Origin: Sporocytophaga myxococcoides | GTDB taxonomy: Bacteria; Bacteroidota; Bacteroidia; Cytophagales; Cytophagaceae | Assembly (NCBI RefSeq): GCF_000775915.1 | Contig: NZ_BBLT01000004.1 | Span: 310,001-374,000 of the forward strand | Reading direction: 5' to 3' | Length of the DNA stretch: 64,000 nucleotides | In this document: one piece after another, positions 16,926 to 27,694 of the stretch | Position numbering within the stretch: position 1 is the first letter of the stretch | Layout of the letters: each line of letters opens with the position of its first letter | Program-made: the position numbers and the translations under genes | Notes under the pieces: generated by a model | Databases searched by the model: none | What the model was told of the DNA's origin: nothing | The model's input: only the letters and a program-made list of their open reading frames with translations

Positions 16926-17996
16926 CTATATCTTCATCCCCAAAATAATCCTATTCAATTGATTATAAAAAATTTCCGGTTCAAATGCGTCTGAAGAACT
17001 ACATAAATCCAAAGCATCTTGCAGTAATGTATTATTTAGATTCTTTCCAATAAAAACTATTTTGGTTTCCTTTTCATCTTCTGAAACCCAAGGTCCCATT
17101 GAATCAGTAGCATATTGACTGTTCACTGCCTGAAATAAAATTTTTTCTTCAACTGAACTAAGATGCAAAATTCCTTTTATTCGAAATACATTTAAATGCT
17201 CAGTTAAGAGGGCTCTGATAAAAATATTAAACTTAAGTACATCCAAAGGTGCTTTAAATACAAAGGAATGAGAATAAATACCTGAATGTCTCACTTGTTT
17301 TGTGGGACTAAATAAATTTGAAAAAGATGTAGTATCGTTATGATAGGTATGGGTTTGTTTTTTTAAAGTATTGAAAGTATTCAGAAAACTTTGCTCGGAG
17401 AATGCATTTAGCTCAAGCAGATTTACATCATATGAAGAATCTTTTCCATGTAATATAATCCGACTCCCTGGATTCATGCGGCGAAGGATATTATTTACAG
17501 TATCTCTCTGATAGGAATCAACTTTATCAATTTTATTAATAATAATAACATCTGCCATTGTTACCTGGTTACAAGCAATCTCCTGATCTTCCAGCTGCTG
17601 CTCTATAAACTGAGCGTCAGTCAAAGTTATAATACCATCAATATAAAATGCCTCTTTGACATATGGATCCGAAAGGAAACTCATGGCGATTGGTCCGGGA
17701 TCAGCTATTCCTGTAGTCTCCACAAGCAAGTGTTCTATTCTTCTATCTCTATTCAGAATTTTCTGTAAAACATTAATTAAATCATCATTAAGTGTACAAC
17801 AAAGACATCCGTTAGAAAGCTCAAAAATTCCTTCCTTGGCATCCATCACCAAAGCACCATCAATGCCCACTTCTCCGAATTCATTTTCAATCACAGCAAA
17901 TCTCTTTTCTTTCTGGTTAGAGATCAGATAATTGAGTAAGGTAGTCTTTCCTGCTCCCAGAAAGCCTGTAATGATAGTAACTGGAATTTTAAGCAT
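16926..17996 (-). CDS. COG0523 (CobW-family) GTPase, putative metal chaperone
   Basis: A 356-residue G3E GTPase. It has the P-loop [12 protein letters not shown] (11-22), the family's metal-binding GCLCC motif (C64, C66, C67), ETTG (93-96) and the guanine-specificity motif NKID (154-157). The last ~100 residues form the CobW C-terminal domain. Relatives such as YjiA, YeiR and ZigA bind Zn and pass it to client enzymes. There are no cobalamin genes nearby, so a cobalt role is less likely. No Zur-type operator was recognised. It is followed by a DUF3078 gene upstream on the same strand with a strong terminator between, so it is transcribed alone. Confidence 0.88.
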   Translation of the reverse strand: MLKIPVTIITGFLGAGKTTLLNYLISNQKEKRFAVIENEFGEVGIDGALVMDAKEGIFELSNGCLCCTLNDDLINVLQKILNRDRRIEHLLVETTGIADPGPIAMSFLSDPYVKEAFYIDGIITLTDAQFIEQQLEDQEIACNQVTMADVIIINKIDKVDSYQRDTVNNILRRMNPGSRIILHGKDSSYDVNLLELNAFSEQSFLNTFNTLKKQTHTYHNDTTSFSNLFSPTKQVRHSGIYSHSFVFKAPLDVLKFNIFIRALLTEHLNVFRIKGILHLSSVEEKILFQAVNSQYATDSMGPWVSEDEKETKIVFIGKNLNNTLLQDALDLCSSSDAFEPEIFYNQLNRIILGMKI

Positions 17997-18020
17997 TGCA
18001 ACTTATTTGTTAAAATAATA

Positions 18021-18065
18021 AAAAAGGCTTGTTTTGTTGTATCAAGGACAATAACAAAACAAGCC
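18021..18065 (-). terminator. Strong intrinsic terminator after the DUF3078 gene
   Basis: Perfect 13-bp stem: GGCTTGTTTTGTT (18026-18038) with AACAAAACAAGCC (18053-18065), 14-nt loop, followed on the minus strand by a T-run (18021-18025) and more T-rich sequence. It separates the DUF3078 gene from the GTPase gene. Confidence 0.92.
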
Positions 18066-18108
18066 CGTTCTTAATAATCTGATTTCTTCATTATAAAACT
18101 TTTACTAC

Positions 18109-19008
18109 TTACTTTTTGGGATCAAACTCTGAGAACCTGTATAAAAGACCCAAAGACAGCATTTGGGTATACTGAATCTCATAGTCCTGATCCTGGTCGT
18201 ATAAGGCGGTTGCAGTAAGATTCACATTGATATATCTGTTCACTTTTGCTGACAAGGTAAGATCAAGACGAGAGTCAATGGCTTTGAGATTTTCATAGTT
18301 AGCAAACATCACGTATCTGGTATAAAGGTGAAGGTTTTTAGCAATGTCTTTATCAAAGTTAGCTGTGAGTGCAAACGCGAGTTCATTTCTTACTTTTTTA
18401 CCTATAGGTACTCCATAGTTCTGTGGTACACTTCTATAGAGTGTGGTATCTGTAACAAAAGTATTACGAAAGCTACCTACCCCAAATCTTAACCAAAAAT
18501 AATCTACTGGCTTATACTCCATACCTAGAGAGGAAGTAAGATAACCGGGGGCCATAAATCTTGAAATCAATTGCTGGGATTCTCTATCAAGACTGTCTTT
18601 GACAACTTTAAAGCCTTGGGCAAATTGAGAAAGAAAGGTTACAGAAACAAACGCGTTCCATTTTTCTGTAATCCTGTATCCCAACTTTGAATCAAAAAAT
18701 ATTTTATCTGTTGTTTTTCTGTAAATGGCATTATCATTTTTAACCATCCCATATTGTAACTGAAGTACATTATCAAATGAAATTTTACTTGATTCATAGA
18801 GTAAACGACCATCCAGCAGCAAGCCCATTGCTATGGAATTTACTCCTCCCCCTTTCCAATTTGGACTAAAAGATGATTGATTAATATTGGCTCCGGTTTC
18901 AATTGATTTTTTCCAAGGAGATGGAATAGTATCCTGATTAGAAAAATCTGTTTGTGAGAAAGCATTGTTTGCTAAGATAATAAAAACTAATAAGATTAAC
19001 TTCTTCAT
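18109..19008 (-). CDS. DUF3078 outer-membrane protein
   Basis: A 299-residue protein with a signal peptide (MKKLILLVFIILANNAFSQ). The segment NQSSFSPNWKGGGVNSIA near residue 50 is the hallmark of DUF3078, a Bacteroidota barrel-like family of unknown function. Alternating strands run to the end. A TAATTTTG match on the minus strand (19028-19035), 20 bp before the start, may be its -7 element. Monocistronic. Confidence 0.85.
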   Translation of the reverse strand: MKKLILLVFIILANNAFSQTDFSNQDTIPSPWKKSIETGANINQSSFSPNWKGGGVNSIAMGLLLDGRLLYESSKISFDNVLQLQYGMVKNDNAIYRKTTDKIFFDSKLGYRITEKWNAFVSVTFLSQFAQGFKVVKDSLDRESQQLISRFMAPGYLTSSLGMEYKPVDYFWLRFGVGSFRNTFVTDTTLYRSVPQNYGVPIGKKVRNELAFALTANFDKDIAKNLHLYTRYVMFANYENLKAIDSRLDLTLSAKVNRYINVNLTATALYDQDQDYEIQYTQMLSLGLLYRFSEFDPKK

Positions 19009-19107
19009 AATTAATTAAGTGTAATTACAAAATTAAAAATCAAAGAAGAAAATTGCTAAACAAAATACTTAATTAACTTACACAGTTTACATGGCAATAC
19101 CAATCTA

Positions 19108-20391
19108 TTAAGAATCCAATGGTCTTACAAGGACTTTATCAACCCGCTGTCCATCCATATCAAGGACTTCGAAATGTAAATTTTTCCAGTCAATAATTTC
19201 ACCTGATGAAGGGATTCTTTTAAAAATGTAAAGTATTAATCCTCCTAAAGTATAAAAACCTTCCTTTTCAATCTCTTCAGTTTTCTCAACTTCAAAATAT
19301 CTAAAAAATTCATCCAGGGAGATTAGCCCATCTACCAGGTAAGAGTCATCTTGTCTTTTTATGATCTCTGCCTCCTCTTTTCGATATACATCTCCTATTA
19401 CCACATTGACCAGATCATTGGTAGTAATTACGCCTTTCACGGAACCATATTCATCCACAGCGACAGCGAAATGAGTATTCCTGGCTTTCATATTTTCCAA
19501 TAGTTTAAAAGCCGTCATCTGGACGGGTACGAATAAGGCTTCAATAAGCATAGAGCGAAGGTCTATTTCCTCTTTTTTTAATAAAGAAGAACTGAAGGTT
19601 TTCAGACTTAAAATACCTATGATGTTGTCATATTCATTTTCATAAACCGGAAAATGTGTATGAATGGATTCGGCCATGATTTTCTTATTGACCTCCAGGT
19701 CTTCATTAATATCAAGGGAAACAACATCCGCGCGGCTGCTCATCAATGAACCGACATCAGTATCACCAAGAAAAAATACCCTTTCCACCATTTCTCTCTC
19801 TTCCTTTTCAACTTCACCTATATCAGAAGCCTCCTCCAGCATTGCTTTAATTTCTTCTTCTGTTACAAAATGATCTTCCTGAGGTTTAAGTTGAAGAATC
19901 TTAATAAACAGATCAGTTGATGCAGAAAGTAACCATATCAATGGTTTGGCAATTTTAGCAAGGATTGTCATCGGAATTGCAATAGCTGAAGCAATTTTCT
20001 CAGGACTATTCATGCCTATTCTTTTGGGAAGCAGTTCTCCCAGAATAAGTGTAACATAAGTAATTCCTAATACTACAATAAGTCCTGCTGCTGTTTCAGA
20101 ATAATTCCCGAATATTCCAGCTGATTCAAAATAATCATCAAGCCTTCTTGAAATAGATGCGCCTCCAAAAACTCCCGTCAGAATTCCAATCAGTGTAATT
20201 CCAACCTGAACCGTTGAAAGAAATTTTCCCGGATTTTCTGAAAGATCCAAAGCTACTTTAGCTCCTTTATTACCTTTTTCGGATGCAGATTCAAGTTTAT
20301 ATTTCTTGGAAGAAACAAGAGCAATTTCAGACATTGAAAAAATACCATTCACTATGATCAAGAGGAGAATGATGATAATTTCTACAACCAT
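19108..20391 (-). CDS. CNNM/CorC-type transmembrane protein with CBS pair
   Basis: A 427-residue protein of the hemolysin-C/CNNM group. Residues 1-~190 are the DUF21/CNNM membrane domain with four helices and the motif IFSMSEIALVSSKKYKLE. Two CBS domains (~205-335) and a CorC/HlyC C-terminal domain (~345-427, including LGGLILYIFKRIPSSGE) follow. The family is tied to Mg2+ or Co2+ efflux or its control; 'hemolysin' is a historical name. The gene stands alone. Confidence 0.93.
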   Translation of the reverse strand: MVVEIIIILLLIIVNGIFSMSEIALVSSKKYKLESASEKGNKGAKVALDLSENPGKFLSTVQVGITLIGILTGVFGGASISRRLDDYFESAGIFGNYSETAAGLIVVLGITYVTLILGELLPKRIGMNSPEKIASAIAIPMTILAKIAKPLIWLLSASTDLFIKILQLKPQEDHFVTEEEIKAMLEEASDIGEVEKEEREMVERVFFLGDTDVGSLMSSRADVVSLDINEDLEVNKKIMAESIHTHFPVYENEYDNIIGILSLKTFSSSLLKKEEIDLRSMLIEALFVPVQMTAFKLLENMKARNTHFAVAVDEYGSVKGVITTNDLVNVVIGDVYRKEEAEIIKRQDDSYLVDGLISLDEFFRYFEVEKTEEIEKEGFYTLGGLILYIFKRIPSSGEIIDWKNLHFEVLDMDGQRVDKVLVRPLDS

Positions 20392-20555
20392 TTCTATTTA
20401 TTGGGTATCAAATGAAGCTTGAAAGATTATAATAAATCGACTAAAAACAAAAAAATAAAGTCACTTTAATAACTTTAAAAAACTGACCTAAGAATAATAG
20501 TTTAAAAACCATTCTATTCAAGAAAACTTATATCCTTTGGAAAATAAAATATAAA

Positions 20556-21068
20556 CTACCTTATTATTTTTTCTTTTATTTTTTGCATTTGATAAAGATG
20601 TCTTTCAGTATGATAAATGCAAAAATGAATCCACTCCGTGCGCGTCATCTCTCCAAAGCCTCTATGAACAAAATCTTTACAAATTAAGGTGAGATCATTA
20701 GCGATAACAATTTCTTCGGTTACCACTCTTGAAGCCTTGATTTCATCTGATAACAGAGCTATGGATTTTAAATTTTCCGAAGGAGCAACAGGCTTCGGAG
20801 CATTAAATTTTTTATCAAAATCTGAAAAAATGTTTTTGACAATCAAAATCTTTTCTTCCGGATTTCTATTTGCCGGAACGCATGTTCCTGTTAGTACTTT
20901 ATTAATAAACGACTCCAGTACAACTATATGCTCCGCAATATCACCGGCTGACCATTGATCAGGATGAGGTTTTATGTTAAAATTACTTTCTTTAAAGAGG
21001 CTAATTTCCCTGATAAGAAGTTCTGTAGACTTATTCAATTCTACAATCAGGTCATCTGCGTTTTTCAC
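20556..21068 (-). CDS. DinB-superfamily protein
   Basis: A 170-residue four-helix-bundle protein with the DinB_2 pattern: a histidine at the end of helix 2 (GDIAEHIVVLE) and two near the C-terminus (YHTERHLYQ), forming a likely metal site. DinB relatives include bacillithiol S-transferases and other metal-dependent transferases; the substrate here is unknown. The start is GTG, two bases after the uspA stop, which points to co-transcription and translational coupling. Confidence 0.85.
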   Translation of the reverse strand: MKNADDLIVELNKSTELLIREISLFKESNFNIKPHPDQWSAGDIAEHIVVLESFINKVLTGTCVPANRNPEEKILIVKNIFSDFDKKFNAPKPVAPSENLKSIALLSDEIKASRVVTEEIVIANDLTLICKDFVHRGFGEMTRTEWIHFCIYHTERHLYQMQKIKEKIIR

Positions 21069-21070
21069 AT

Positions 21071-21904
21071 TTATTTGTTTTTATGAAGAATAAGTAAAGG
21101 AACTTCAGTATACATAGTCATCAAACGAGTCAAGTCTCCTTTTCTCAATTTTTCCAGATAATTTTTCTGATGATTTCCAAGAACTATAAGCCCTGCATTG
21201 GTTTCATTTGCAAAATCCTGAATTGCACCAAAAACATCATTGGATTTTACCTCCGCAAAACGTACTTGCAATGTTCTTCTTATTCTGGTAAACCCTTCAC
21301 TGCTTTCCATTTCTTTTCTGATAACATCTATACCTTTTTCTTCATCCTTTGCGACATACAAAAATGTGAGCGGAGCATCAAGAATTACTGCAAAATTCCA
21401 TAAAGGATATAATACCGCTTCATCTTCCCTTTTAAGGTCTGTGGCATATACGATTGACTTAGGCAAAATAGGTTTTGCCGTAACCGGAAAAGCTAGTACA
21501 GGAACCGATGCCTTGCTGGTAACGGATGTAGTGGTAGTTCCGAAGAAAATTTCTTTAAAACCTCCCGCCCCTTTAGTCCCCATCACAATAAGATCTGCTT
21601 TAATTTCTTCTGCAAAATCCAATATAACTTGAGAAGGTTCAATTCCATAAGCTACAGACACATCCACCACCAAATCTTTATGTTCGGCCTGAATTATATT
21701 CCTTAATTCATTAAGTTTTTCTTCTGCTTCTTCTTTTGTTTTGTCAAAAACATTATCCCTCACTTCAACCTTTTCACCCCCAGTAAGGGTAAATTTATTT
21801 AATATAAAAAGCTTCGTCTTAGTTTGAGCTGAAATAGCAGCTGCATACTCTAAAGCTTTAAGCGAGTTTTCCGAAAAATCTACCGGACAAAGTACAACCC
21901 TCAT
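21071..21904 (-). CDS. Universal stress protein, two UspA domains
   Basis: A 277-residue tandem UspA protein. The first domain (1-~145) has the ATP-binding loop G-x2-G-x9-G-T in GTKGAGGFKEIFFGTTTT. The second (~150-277) has a less perfect site (LGNHQKNYLEKLRKGDLTR). Such proteins support survival under stress. A TATATTTG match on the minus strand at 21938-21945, 34 bp before the ATG, may be the -7 element, though no good -33 was seen. It forms an operon with the DinB-type gene. Confidence 0.92.
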   Translation of the reverse strand: MRVVLCPVDFSENSLKALEYAAAISAQTKTKLFILNKFTLTGGEKVEVRDNVFDKTKEEAEEKLNELRNIIQAEHKDLVVDVSVAYGIEPSQVILDFAEEIKADLIVMGTKGAGGFKEIFFGTTTTSVTSKASVPVLAFPVTAKPILPKSIVYATDLKREDEAVLYPLWNFAVILDAPLTFLYVAKDEEKGIDVIRKEMESSEGFTRIRRTLQVRFAEVKSNDVFGAIQDFANETNAGLIVLGNHQKNYLEKLRKGDLTRLMTMYTEVPLLILHKNK

Positions 21905-22082
21905 TTAAACAAATAGTTTATTTCTGTTCTGAAAAATCAAATATAAACAATGTAATTGAAATAATTTTAAAGAAATCTTATCCTCCTTACTTAGAGTAAA
22001 ATAAATTTCAATCTAAATGAATAAACCAATCTTTTAAACTATAGTTATCTTTTATATATCTATCAGAATTGGTAATTTTTCT

Positions 22083-23306
22083 ATGGGAACTACACTGAGG
22101 AGTTTGAGAGGACTGGATTGCCTGAGCTTTTTTTTAGCTAATGTGCGTGACGGTTTAGGACCATATCTTGCCATTTACCTTTTAACTGAAAAAAACTGGA
22201 ATGCAGCTGATATAGGATTAATCATGGGCTTACCCGGATTTATCAGAATATTGGTACAGACTCCCTCAGGTGCATGGATAGATAAAACCCATCATAAAAG
22301 GAAACTCATTGTTTTCTCATCCCTTATGATCGGAATTGCCTGCCTGATTGACGTATTTTCACCAACTTTTGTCATTATCTGTATTTCACAATGCATCATA
22401 GGGTTGGCAACGTCAGTATACACACCAACAGTAGCTGCAATTACACTTGGAATGGTAGGTTATGACCGACTGGCCAAACGAATTGGACGAAATGAATCTT
22501 TTAATCACATTGGAAATGTACTTAATGCCATACTTGCGGGTACAATAGGTTATTATATGTTTCTGGAAGGAATATTTTACCTTGTTACATTAATGGCTAT
22601 AGCCAGCAGTATATCTGTATTGATGATTAAAAGAAGTGATATAGATCACTCACTTGCAAGAGGGGCTAAAGATGAAAGTAATATTCAACACAAACCTATC
22701 GCATACACAGAAATTGTGAAAGAAAAAAACATTATAATCCTCCTTACCACAGTTACTCTATTCGGATTCTGCAATGGTTCTATGATGACTCTGGTAGGGC
22801 AGAAAATTGCAACTACAGAAAAAGAAAATGCTTATATATTTATGTCCTGCTGTATCATTATCGCTCAGCTGGTAATGATCATTATGGCAAGACTTTCCGG
22901 CAAGCTTTCCGCAAACAGAAAAAGGAAAAGTATTTTTATGGTTTCATTTTTAATACTCCCAATTAGAGCACTCCTGGTAACTTTGACAGGCGATCCCGTT
23001 TACTTGACAATAACACAATTATTTGATGGTATAGCAGGCGGGATTTTTGGTGTAATGGTCATCATTATAATTGCTGATCTGACGGAAGGAACGGGCAGAT
23101 TCAATTTTATTCAAGGTGTTGTGACCGCCTGTATTGGTATAGGAACTGGTCTCAGCGCCTATGTCACCGGCCAAATTTCAAATTTATTCGGTTACAATAA
23201 TTGCTTCATCGTTCTTTCTGTGATCTCACTCTTTACATTTATATTTGTGGTTTACTACATGCCAGAAACTAAAGACATCAGGAAATTGTCGGTTGGGCTC
23301 AGATAA
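22083..23306 (+). CDS. MFS transporter
   Basis: A 407-residue protein with ~12 hydrophobic helices. The loop between helices 2 and 3 carries a loose version of the MFS signature (GAWIDKTHHKRK). There is a central hydrophilic loop near residues 190-215. No substrate can be deduced; the nearest resemblance is to drug-efflux-like MFS proteins. It runs toward the multi-PAS kinase gene with 17 bp between stops. Confidence 0.88.
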   Translation: MGTTLRSLRGLDCLSFFLANVRDGLGPYLAIYLLTEKNWNAADIGLIMGLPGFIRILVQTPSGAWIDKTHHKRKLIVFSSLMIGIACLIDVFSPTFVIICISQCIIGLATSVYTPTVAAITLGMVGYDRLAKRIGRNESFNHIGNVLNAILAGTIGYYMFLEGIFYLVTLMAIASSISVLMIKRSDIDHSLARGAKDESNIQHKPIAYTEIVKEKNIIILLTTVTLFGFCNGSMMTLVGQKIATTEKENAYIFMSCCIIIAQLVMIIMARLSGKLSANRKRKSIFMVSFLILPIRALLVTLTGDPVYLTITQLFDGIAGGIFGVMVIIIIADLTEGTGRFNFIQGVVTACIGIGTGLSAYVTGQISNLFGYNNCFIVLSVISLFTFIFVVYYMPETKDIRKLSVGLR

Positions 23307-23323
23307 AAAATTTGATTAAAGAA

Positions 23324-26300
23324 TTATTGAGTATTCCTTTTAAGATATATCTTAAAAACAGACCCTTTTCCCTTTTCACTTTCAACTTCAATTTTACCAC
23401 CTGCATTGGTTACAATCCTTTTAACTATGTAGAGTCCAATACCTGAGCCTTCTTTATGAGAATGAAGTTTCTTAAACATTGAAAATGCCTTATCTATTTG
23501 CGAAATATCAAATCCTGCACCGTTGTCTTCTACCCTCAAAAGTATCATATCATTAACACAGCTACTAGTAATTTTAATTTCAGGAGCTCTTTCCGGAGAA
23601 GCAAATTTTATTGCATTGCAAATAAGGTTGTATAGAATACTTTTAAGATTTCTTTCCGAGAAATAAATCGTTGAACATTCAGAAAAATCGGTAAGAATTG
23701 TTGTTCCTGTTGTATCTGTCAGGTCCTTGATTATCAAAAGGACTTCGTCAAGAACTTCAGAAAATTCATTTTCAACAACTTCATCATCATTACTTTTCTG
23801 AGCTCTGGTAATCTCAGTCAGGTCTGTAATCACTTTTTTAAATTTATTAACAGATATGTTCATCCGAAGAAGAATTTCATTTACATCCTTATCAGAACGA
23901 CAAACCTCGCCCATTTCCTCAAGAAGAATATAAAGCAGTCCCTCTATATTTGTAATAGGCACTTTCAGATCATGAGAGGCTGTATAAATAAAATTATCAA
24001 GATCATTATTTATTCTTGTGAGCTCTTCATTTTTTTCTGCAAGTGTTTGAGAAAGCATTTTTCCTTCATGAATATCGACAGAAGTTCCGATCCATTTTAC
24101 AATTTTCCCTTCATTATCCCTGAGGGGAGAAGCCTTTCCTAAATTCCATCTGTAATCCTGACCAGCACCTTTCAATCTATATTGAGCATTAAATTCTTTA
24201 CCGGTCTGCATACTTTCATTCCAAAGCTTTTCGACTTCAGGGTAATCATCCGGGTGGACCATAGATATCCATTCTAAAGAGTCAGCTTTCTTGCTTTTAG
24301 TATATTCATACCATCTTTTATTATGATAATCCACAGTACCATCAGGGTCAGCAGTCCAGAAAATCTCTGGGACATTCTCTGCAAGAAACCTGTATTTTTC
24401 TTCACTTATTTTTAAAGCTTCCATGGTTAACACCTTTTGCGTAACATTATTCTGAGTCCCCCAACCTCTCAGAAGCTTCCCCTGCTTGACAACCCCGCTT
24501 ATGTTACTAAGGTAGTAATTGAGCTTTCCGTTTTTATCAACTTCAGGTGTCTGAATATCAGAAAGCCTGTAACTGGATAAAATAAAGTTTTTTAACATTT
24601 CCACCTTTTCTGCTTCAGGAAGAATAATAAATTTGGTAAGGCCTACTCCAATCAATTCTTCAGCCGAATCAAATCCATGCATCCAGGCCATCATATCATT
24701 GGCTTCAGCAATATAAGCATGCTTCAGAATAAGTCTGGCCTGTACCTCTGCTGGCAGAAATGTATCTACGTGATCTATACCTTTAAACTCATACCTGTAA
24801 ATACCTTCAGAACTATTACTGATAAATGACCTGTAACGTTCTTCACTTCCAGAAAGCTCAGCTCCCTGTTCAACCACTTTTGTTTCAAGCTCCTGATTGG
24901 CAATACTCAGCTCTCTTTGGGTTGCCTGCAACTGAACATATGCGTGGAACAATTCTTCATTTTTTTGTCTGAGCTTCTCCTGATCCCGTTTATGAGTTGT
25001 AATATCCATGATAGTGCCAAAAACTTTTATCGCCTTACCATTACCATTCTTTTCAATCTTTGCTTTATTAAGAATAGTTTTCTGAGTCTTATCTGCAAGG
25101 TAAATTCTGAATTCCCCTTCATAATTATCGCTTTCCTGAAGGGCAATAGACATGTTTATCTCATACTTGATCAGATCTTCATTTGAAAGTAACGCCTTGA
25201 AATCTTCTATTGTAAAAATTTTCTTTTCGATTGGAAAACCAAAAATTCTATAAGCTTCTTCAGTGTAGACAATTTCATTTTTAATCACGTTCCACTCATA
25301 ACTTCCTACGCGAGCAATTTTTTGTGCCTCTACCAGCTGAAGTTCCCTATATTTTAAAGCTTCTTCTGCTCTTTTCCTTGAAGTAATATCCTGCAAAACT
25401 CCTACAACCTGCGATACCAAACCATCCTCATCTCTGGCGAAAGCGGTTTCCCTTGAATATATCCACCTCCAGTTTCCTTTTGCATCTTTAACTCTGTATT
25501 CTATATCCCTTACCTCAAAACTCCGGGCATATACAAAATCCAGAAAATATTTTTGCAAGCGAACCAGATCTCTGGGATATATCAAGGTACTAAGGAAGTT
25601 AATATCTGACGGATTAAACTTATTTTTGCTATATCCAAGAGATTCAAAAAAGTTTTTACTAAAAAAATTACTCTGTCTGTTTTTGATGTCAAATATATAA
25701 ATAACATTAGGAGAAGCGCTGACAACCTTCCCTATAAACTTTTTCTGTTCCTGCAACTCCTGCTCTGCCTTTTTAAAGTTAGTAAAATCCATAGCATTAA
25801 TAAGTATCTGTCTCGTTTTACCATTATCGATCTTAAAAGGGATTGCTCTTGAATAGAACCAACGTAACTTACCGTCTTTATCTATCATCCTGAATTCAAT
25901 CTGACCGGCCTCATCTTCCTTATAAGAAGAATACCTCTTAAACTTATCCAACATTTTTTCAAGGTCATCAGGGTGTATAATTGATTTCAGTAAATCTTCA
26001 AAAGGTATTGAAGTAACTTTTTCCCTATTTCCAAAGATACTTGTGGTATTATTGGAATAAACAACAAACCCAGACTCCAGGTCATAGATGCTAATATAGG
26101 TAGGTGAGTTATCAAGAATTCTTTTTAACCTTTTGTTATCCTCCTCGATTAAATCCACTATCTTTTTTCTGGCTTTTCTAAGACGGTATTGCACTGAAGA
26201 TTTGCGGGCAATAAGTAACATAGATATGACATAGGTGAGCACAGCCAATACAGCTGTACCTAGTTCCTTTTCAACCAGGTCAAGTCTTTCCCCCTGAATT

Positions 26301-27073
26301 TTTAACCAACCAAAAATCAACGGCAAGACAAATGCAAGAAATCTCAGTAGCACTACTTCTGCAGGATTTTCTCCTACCAGGATAGCCATTGATCCTTTCA
26401 TAGGCCTTATAAATAATACAGAAATTGAAAAAAGCAGAAAACAAAGTCCCGAATAAAAGGACATCGGCACCCTGTGAAAAACCCCATAAAGATTCTTAAC
26501 ACCATAGATATATCCGTATAGTGAGAGTAAAGCTATAAGAATAATAAAGTAATTGATGTACTGAAAATACTTGACTTTACTATCATTATAATCTATTCTC
26601 CATATTGTAATGCCAAGCAGCAAGAAACTCAAGGCAGTATTGGGAGCCATTTCATTATAGGAAGTATTGAAGAGTTCTTTATGGAAATTTAGCTGTTCTT
26701 TAAATAAAACCAGATCTAAACCGAGATCTAAACCGATGAAAAGAGAGAGTAATTTTAAAAAACCAATAAAAGAAACAATTATTACTAATGTCTTAGATCT
26801 CCTTCTGTTTTTCTGAGGAGCATTAACATCCCAAACCAGCCAAATTGCAATACCAACTAAAATAAAACAAATAGAAGAAAGCGGGTTCATAACAATAAGT
26901 TTCCCTGGTGTCAGGCTCACTACGAATGGATAATCTATTAAACGCCCAATTAGTATTAAAACAGGAATAACTGTCCCTATCAGGCAAAAAGCCTTGCCCA
27001 GCCTTAATAATACAATTGCTGTCAGATCTGTAATGGGGATGGATTTTTTCTCAACCATGACCTTCCTTTCCAT
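23324..27073 (-). CDS. Multi-PAS membrane histidine kinase, 1249 residues
   Basis: About eight hydrophobic helices lie in residues ~20-295, followed by a coiled coil and a series of about five PAS/PAC domains (~310-1005; PAC text such as WRWIYSRETAF and YRWNLGKASPL is visible). The HisKA domain has its histidine in FIYTASHDLKVPITNIEGLL, and the HATPase domain ends with GSGIGLYIVKRI. There is no receiver domain and no regulator gene next to it. A second ATG five codons in (27058) is an equally possible start. The kinase core is closely related to that of the kinase at 47379-49010. Confidence 0.9.
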   Translation of the reverse strand: MERKVMVEKKSIPITDLTAIVLLRLGKAFCLIGTVIPVLILIGRLIDYPFVVSLTPGKLIVMNPLSSICFILVGIAIWLVWDVNAPQKNRRRSKTLVIIVSFIGFLKLLSLFIGLDLGLDLVLFKEQLNFHKELFNTSYNEMAPNTALSFLLLGITIWRIDYNDSKVKYFQYINYFIILIALLSLYGYIYGVKNLYGVFHRVPMSFYSGLCFLLFSISVLFIRPMKGSMAILVGENPAEVVLLRFLAFVLPLIFGWLKIQGERLDLVEKELGTAVLAVLTYVISMLLIARKSSVQYRLRKARKKIVDLIEEDNKRLKRILDNSPTYISIYDLESGFVVYSNNTTSIFGNREKVTSIPFEDLLKSIIHPDDLEKMLDKFKRYSSYKEDEAGQIEFRMIDKDGKLRWFYSRAIPFKIDNGKTRQILINAMDFTNFKKAEQELQEQKKFIGKVVSASPNVIYIFDIKNRQSNFFSKNFFESLGYSKNKFNPSDINFLSTLIYPRDLVRLQKYFLDFVYARSFEVRDIEYRVKDAKGNWRWIYSRETAFARDEDGLVSQVVGVLQDITSRKRAEEALKYRELQLVEAQKIARVGSYEWNVIKNEIVYTEEAYRIFGFPIEKKIFTIEDFKALLSNEDLIKYEINMSIALQESDNYEGEFRIYLADKTQKTILNKAKIEKNGNGKAIKVFGTIMDITTHKRDQEKLRQKNEELFHAYVQLQATQRELSIANQELETKVVEQGAELSGSEERYRSFISNSSEGIYRYEFKGIDHVDTFLPAEVQARLILKHAYIAEANDMMAWMHGFDSAEELIGVGLTKFIILPEAEKVEMLKNFILSSYRLSDIQTPEVDKNGKLNYYLSNISGVVKQGKLLRGWGTQNNVTQKVLTMEALKISEEKYRFLAENVPEIFWTADPDGTVDYHNKRWYEYTKSKKADSLEWISMVHPDDYPEVEKLWNESMQTGKEFNAQYRLKGAGQDYRWNLGKASPLRDNEGKIVKWIGTSVDIHEGKMLSQTLAEKNEELTRINNDLDNFIYTASHDLKVPITNIEGLLYILLEEMGEVCRSDKDVNEILLRMNISVNKFKKVITDLTEITRAQKSNDDEVVENEFSEVLDEVLLIIKDLTDTTGTTILTDFSECSTIYFSERNLKSILYNLICNAIKFASPERAPEIKITSSCVNDMILLRVEDNGAGFDISQIDKAFSMFKKLHSHKEGSGIGLYIVKRIVTNAGGKIEVESEKGKGSVFKIYLKRNTQ

Positions 27074-27301
27074 CTACTAAACCCTTATTTTTTTTAATAG
27101 TTTGTGGGTGAAAAAAGATTTAACATAAAATTATCCATATATCAGCCAGATCTTCCCCTTATTTTTCAATGATCTATTTTTAGTAATTATGATTTATTCG
27201 CATAATATTTCCCAATTCACTATGTGGCACAATAACCTCATAACCAACAAGAAATCTTTTTTTTTATGATAGAATAATTTATTTTTGAAATTCAAACATC
27301 T

Positions 27302-27694
27302 ATGAGAATGAAGACTAGCTTTGTAAATGAACATGTAGAGATACATATTGATAATGGTATTATCTTTATAAATCATCTCACTGAGAACCTGTCACTGGAA
27401 GCTGCTAAAGAAATTGTAAAGCAAAGGCTAAAGCTTTGCTATGGAGAAAAATTTCCACTGGTTCTAGATTTACGCAAACTAAAAAGTATAGATAAAGCCA
27501 GCAGGGAATATCTTTCTCGTCCTGAGTGTATTGAAAAGTTATGTGCCGGAGCTTTCATAGTCGAAAGCCTTTTTCAGGAAATTACAGGAACATTATACTT
27601 AAATTTGCATAAACCGCCAATACCAGCAAAACTTTTCAGAAAGGAAAAAGAAGCAATAGAATGGATTAAAAGCCTGCCATGTAGCCCCTATTAA
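27302..27694 (+). CDS. STAS/SpoIIAA-like small protein (DUF7793-type)
   Basis: A 130-residue soluble protein. The central part (FPLVLDLRKLKSIDKASREY) and the closing part (RKEKEAIEWIKSL) fit a family common in Bacteroidota with a STAS-like fold. Function is unknown; STAS proteins often act in regulation. TATTTTTG at 27280-27287 fits the -7 consensus but leaves only 14 bp to the ATG. It overlaps the convergent 69-residue gene by 4 bp. Confidence 0.7.
   Translation: MRMKTSFVNEHVEIHIDNGIIFINHLTENLSLEAAKEIVKQRLKLCYGEKFPLVLDLRKLKSIDKASREYLSRPECIEKLCAGAFIVESLFQEITGTLYLNLHKPPIPAKLFRKEKEAIEWIKSLPCSPY

Noticed and set aside
16926-17996. CobW as a cobalamin biosynthesis protein
   Set aside because: No cobalamin genes are nearby and the GCLCC motif fits the wider metal-chaperone family; the cobalt role is not supported.
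27194-27376. 60-codon minus-strand frame
   Set aside because: Overlaps the start of the better supported STAS-like gene on the other strand and has a random-looking product.
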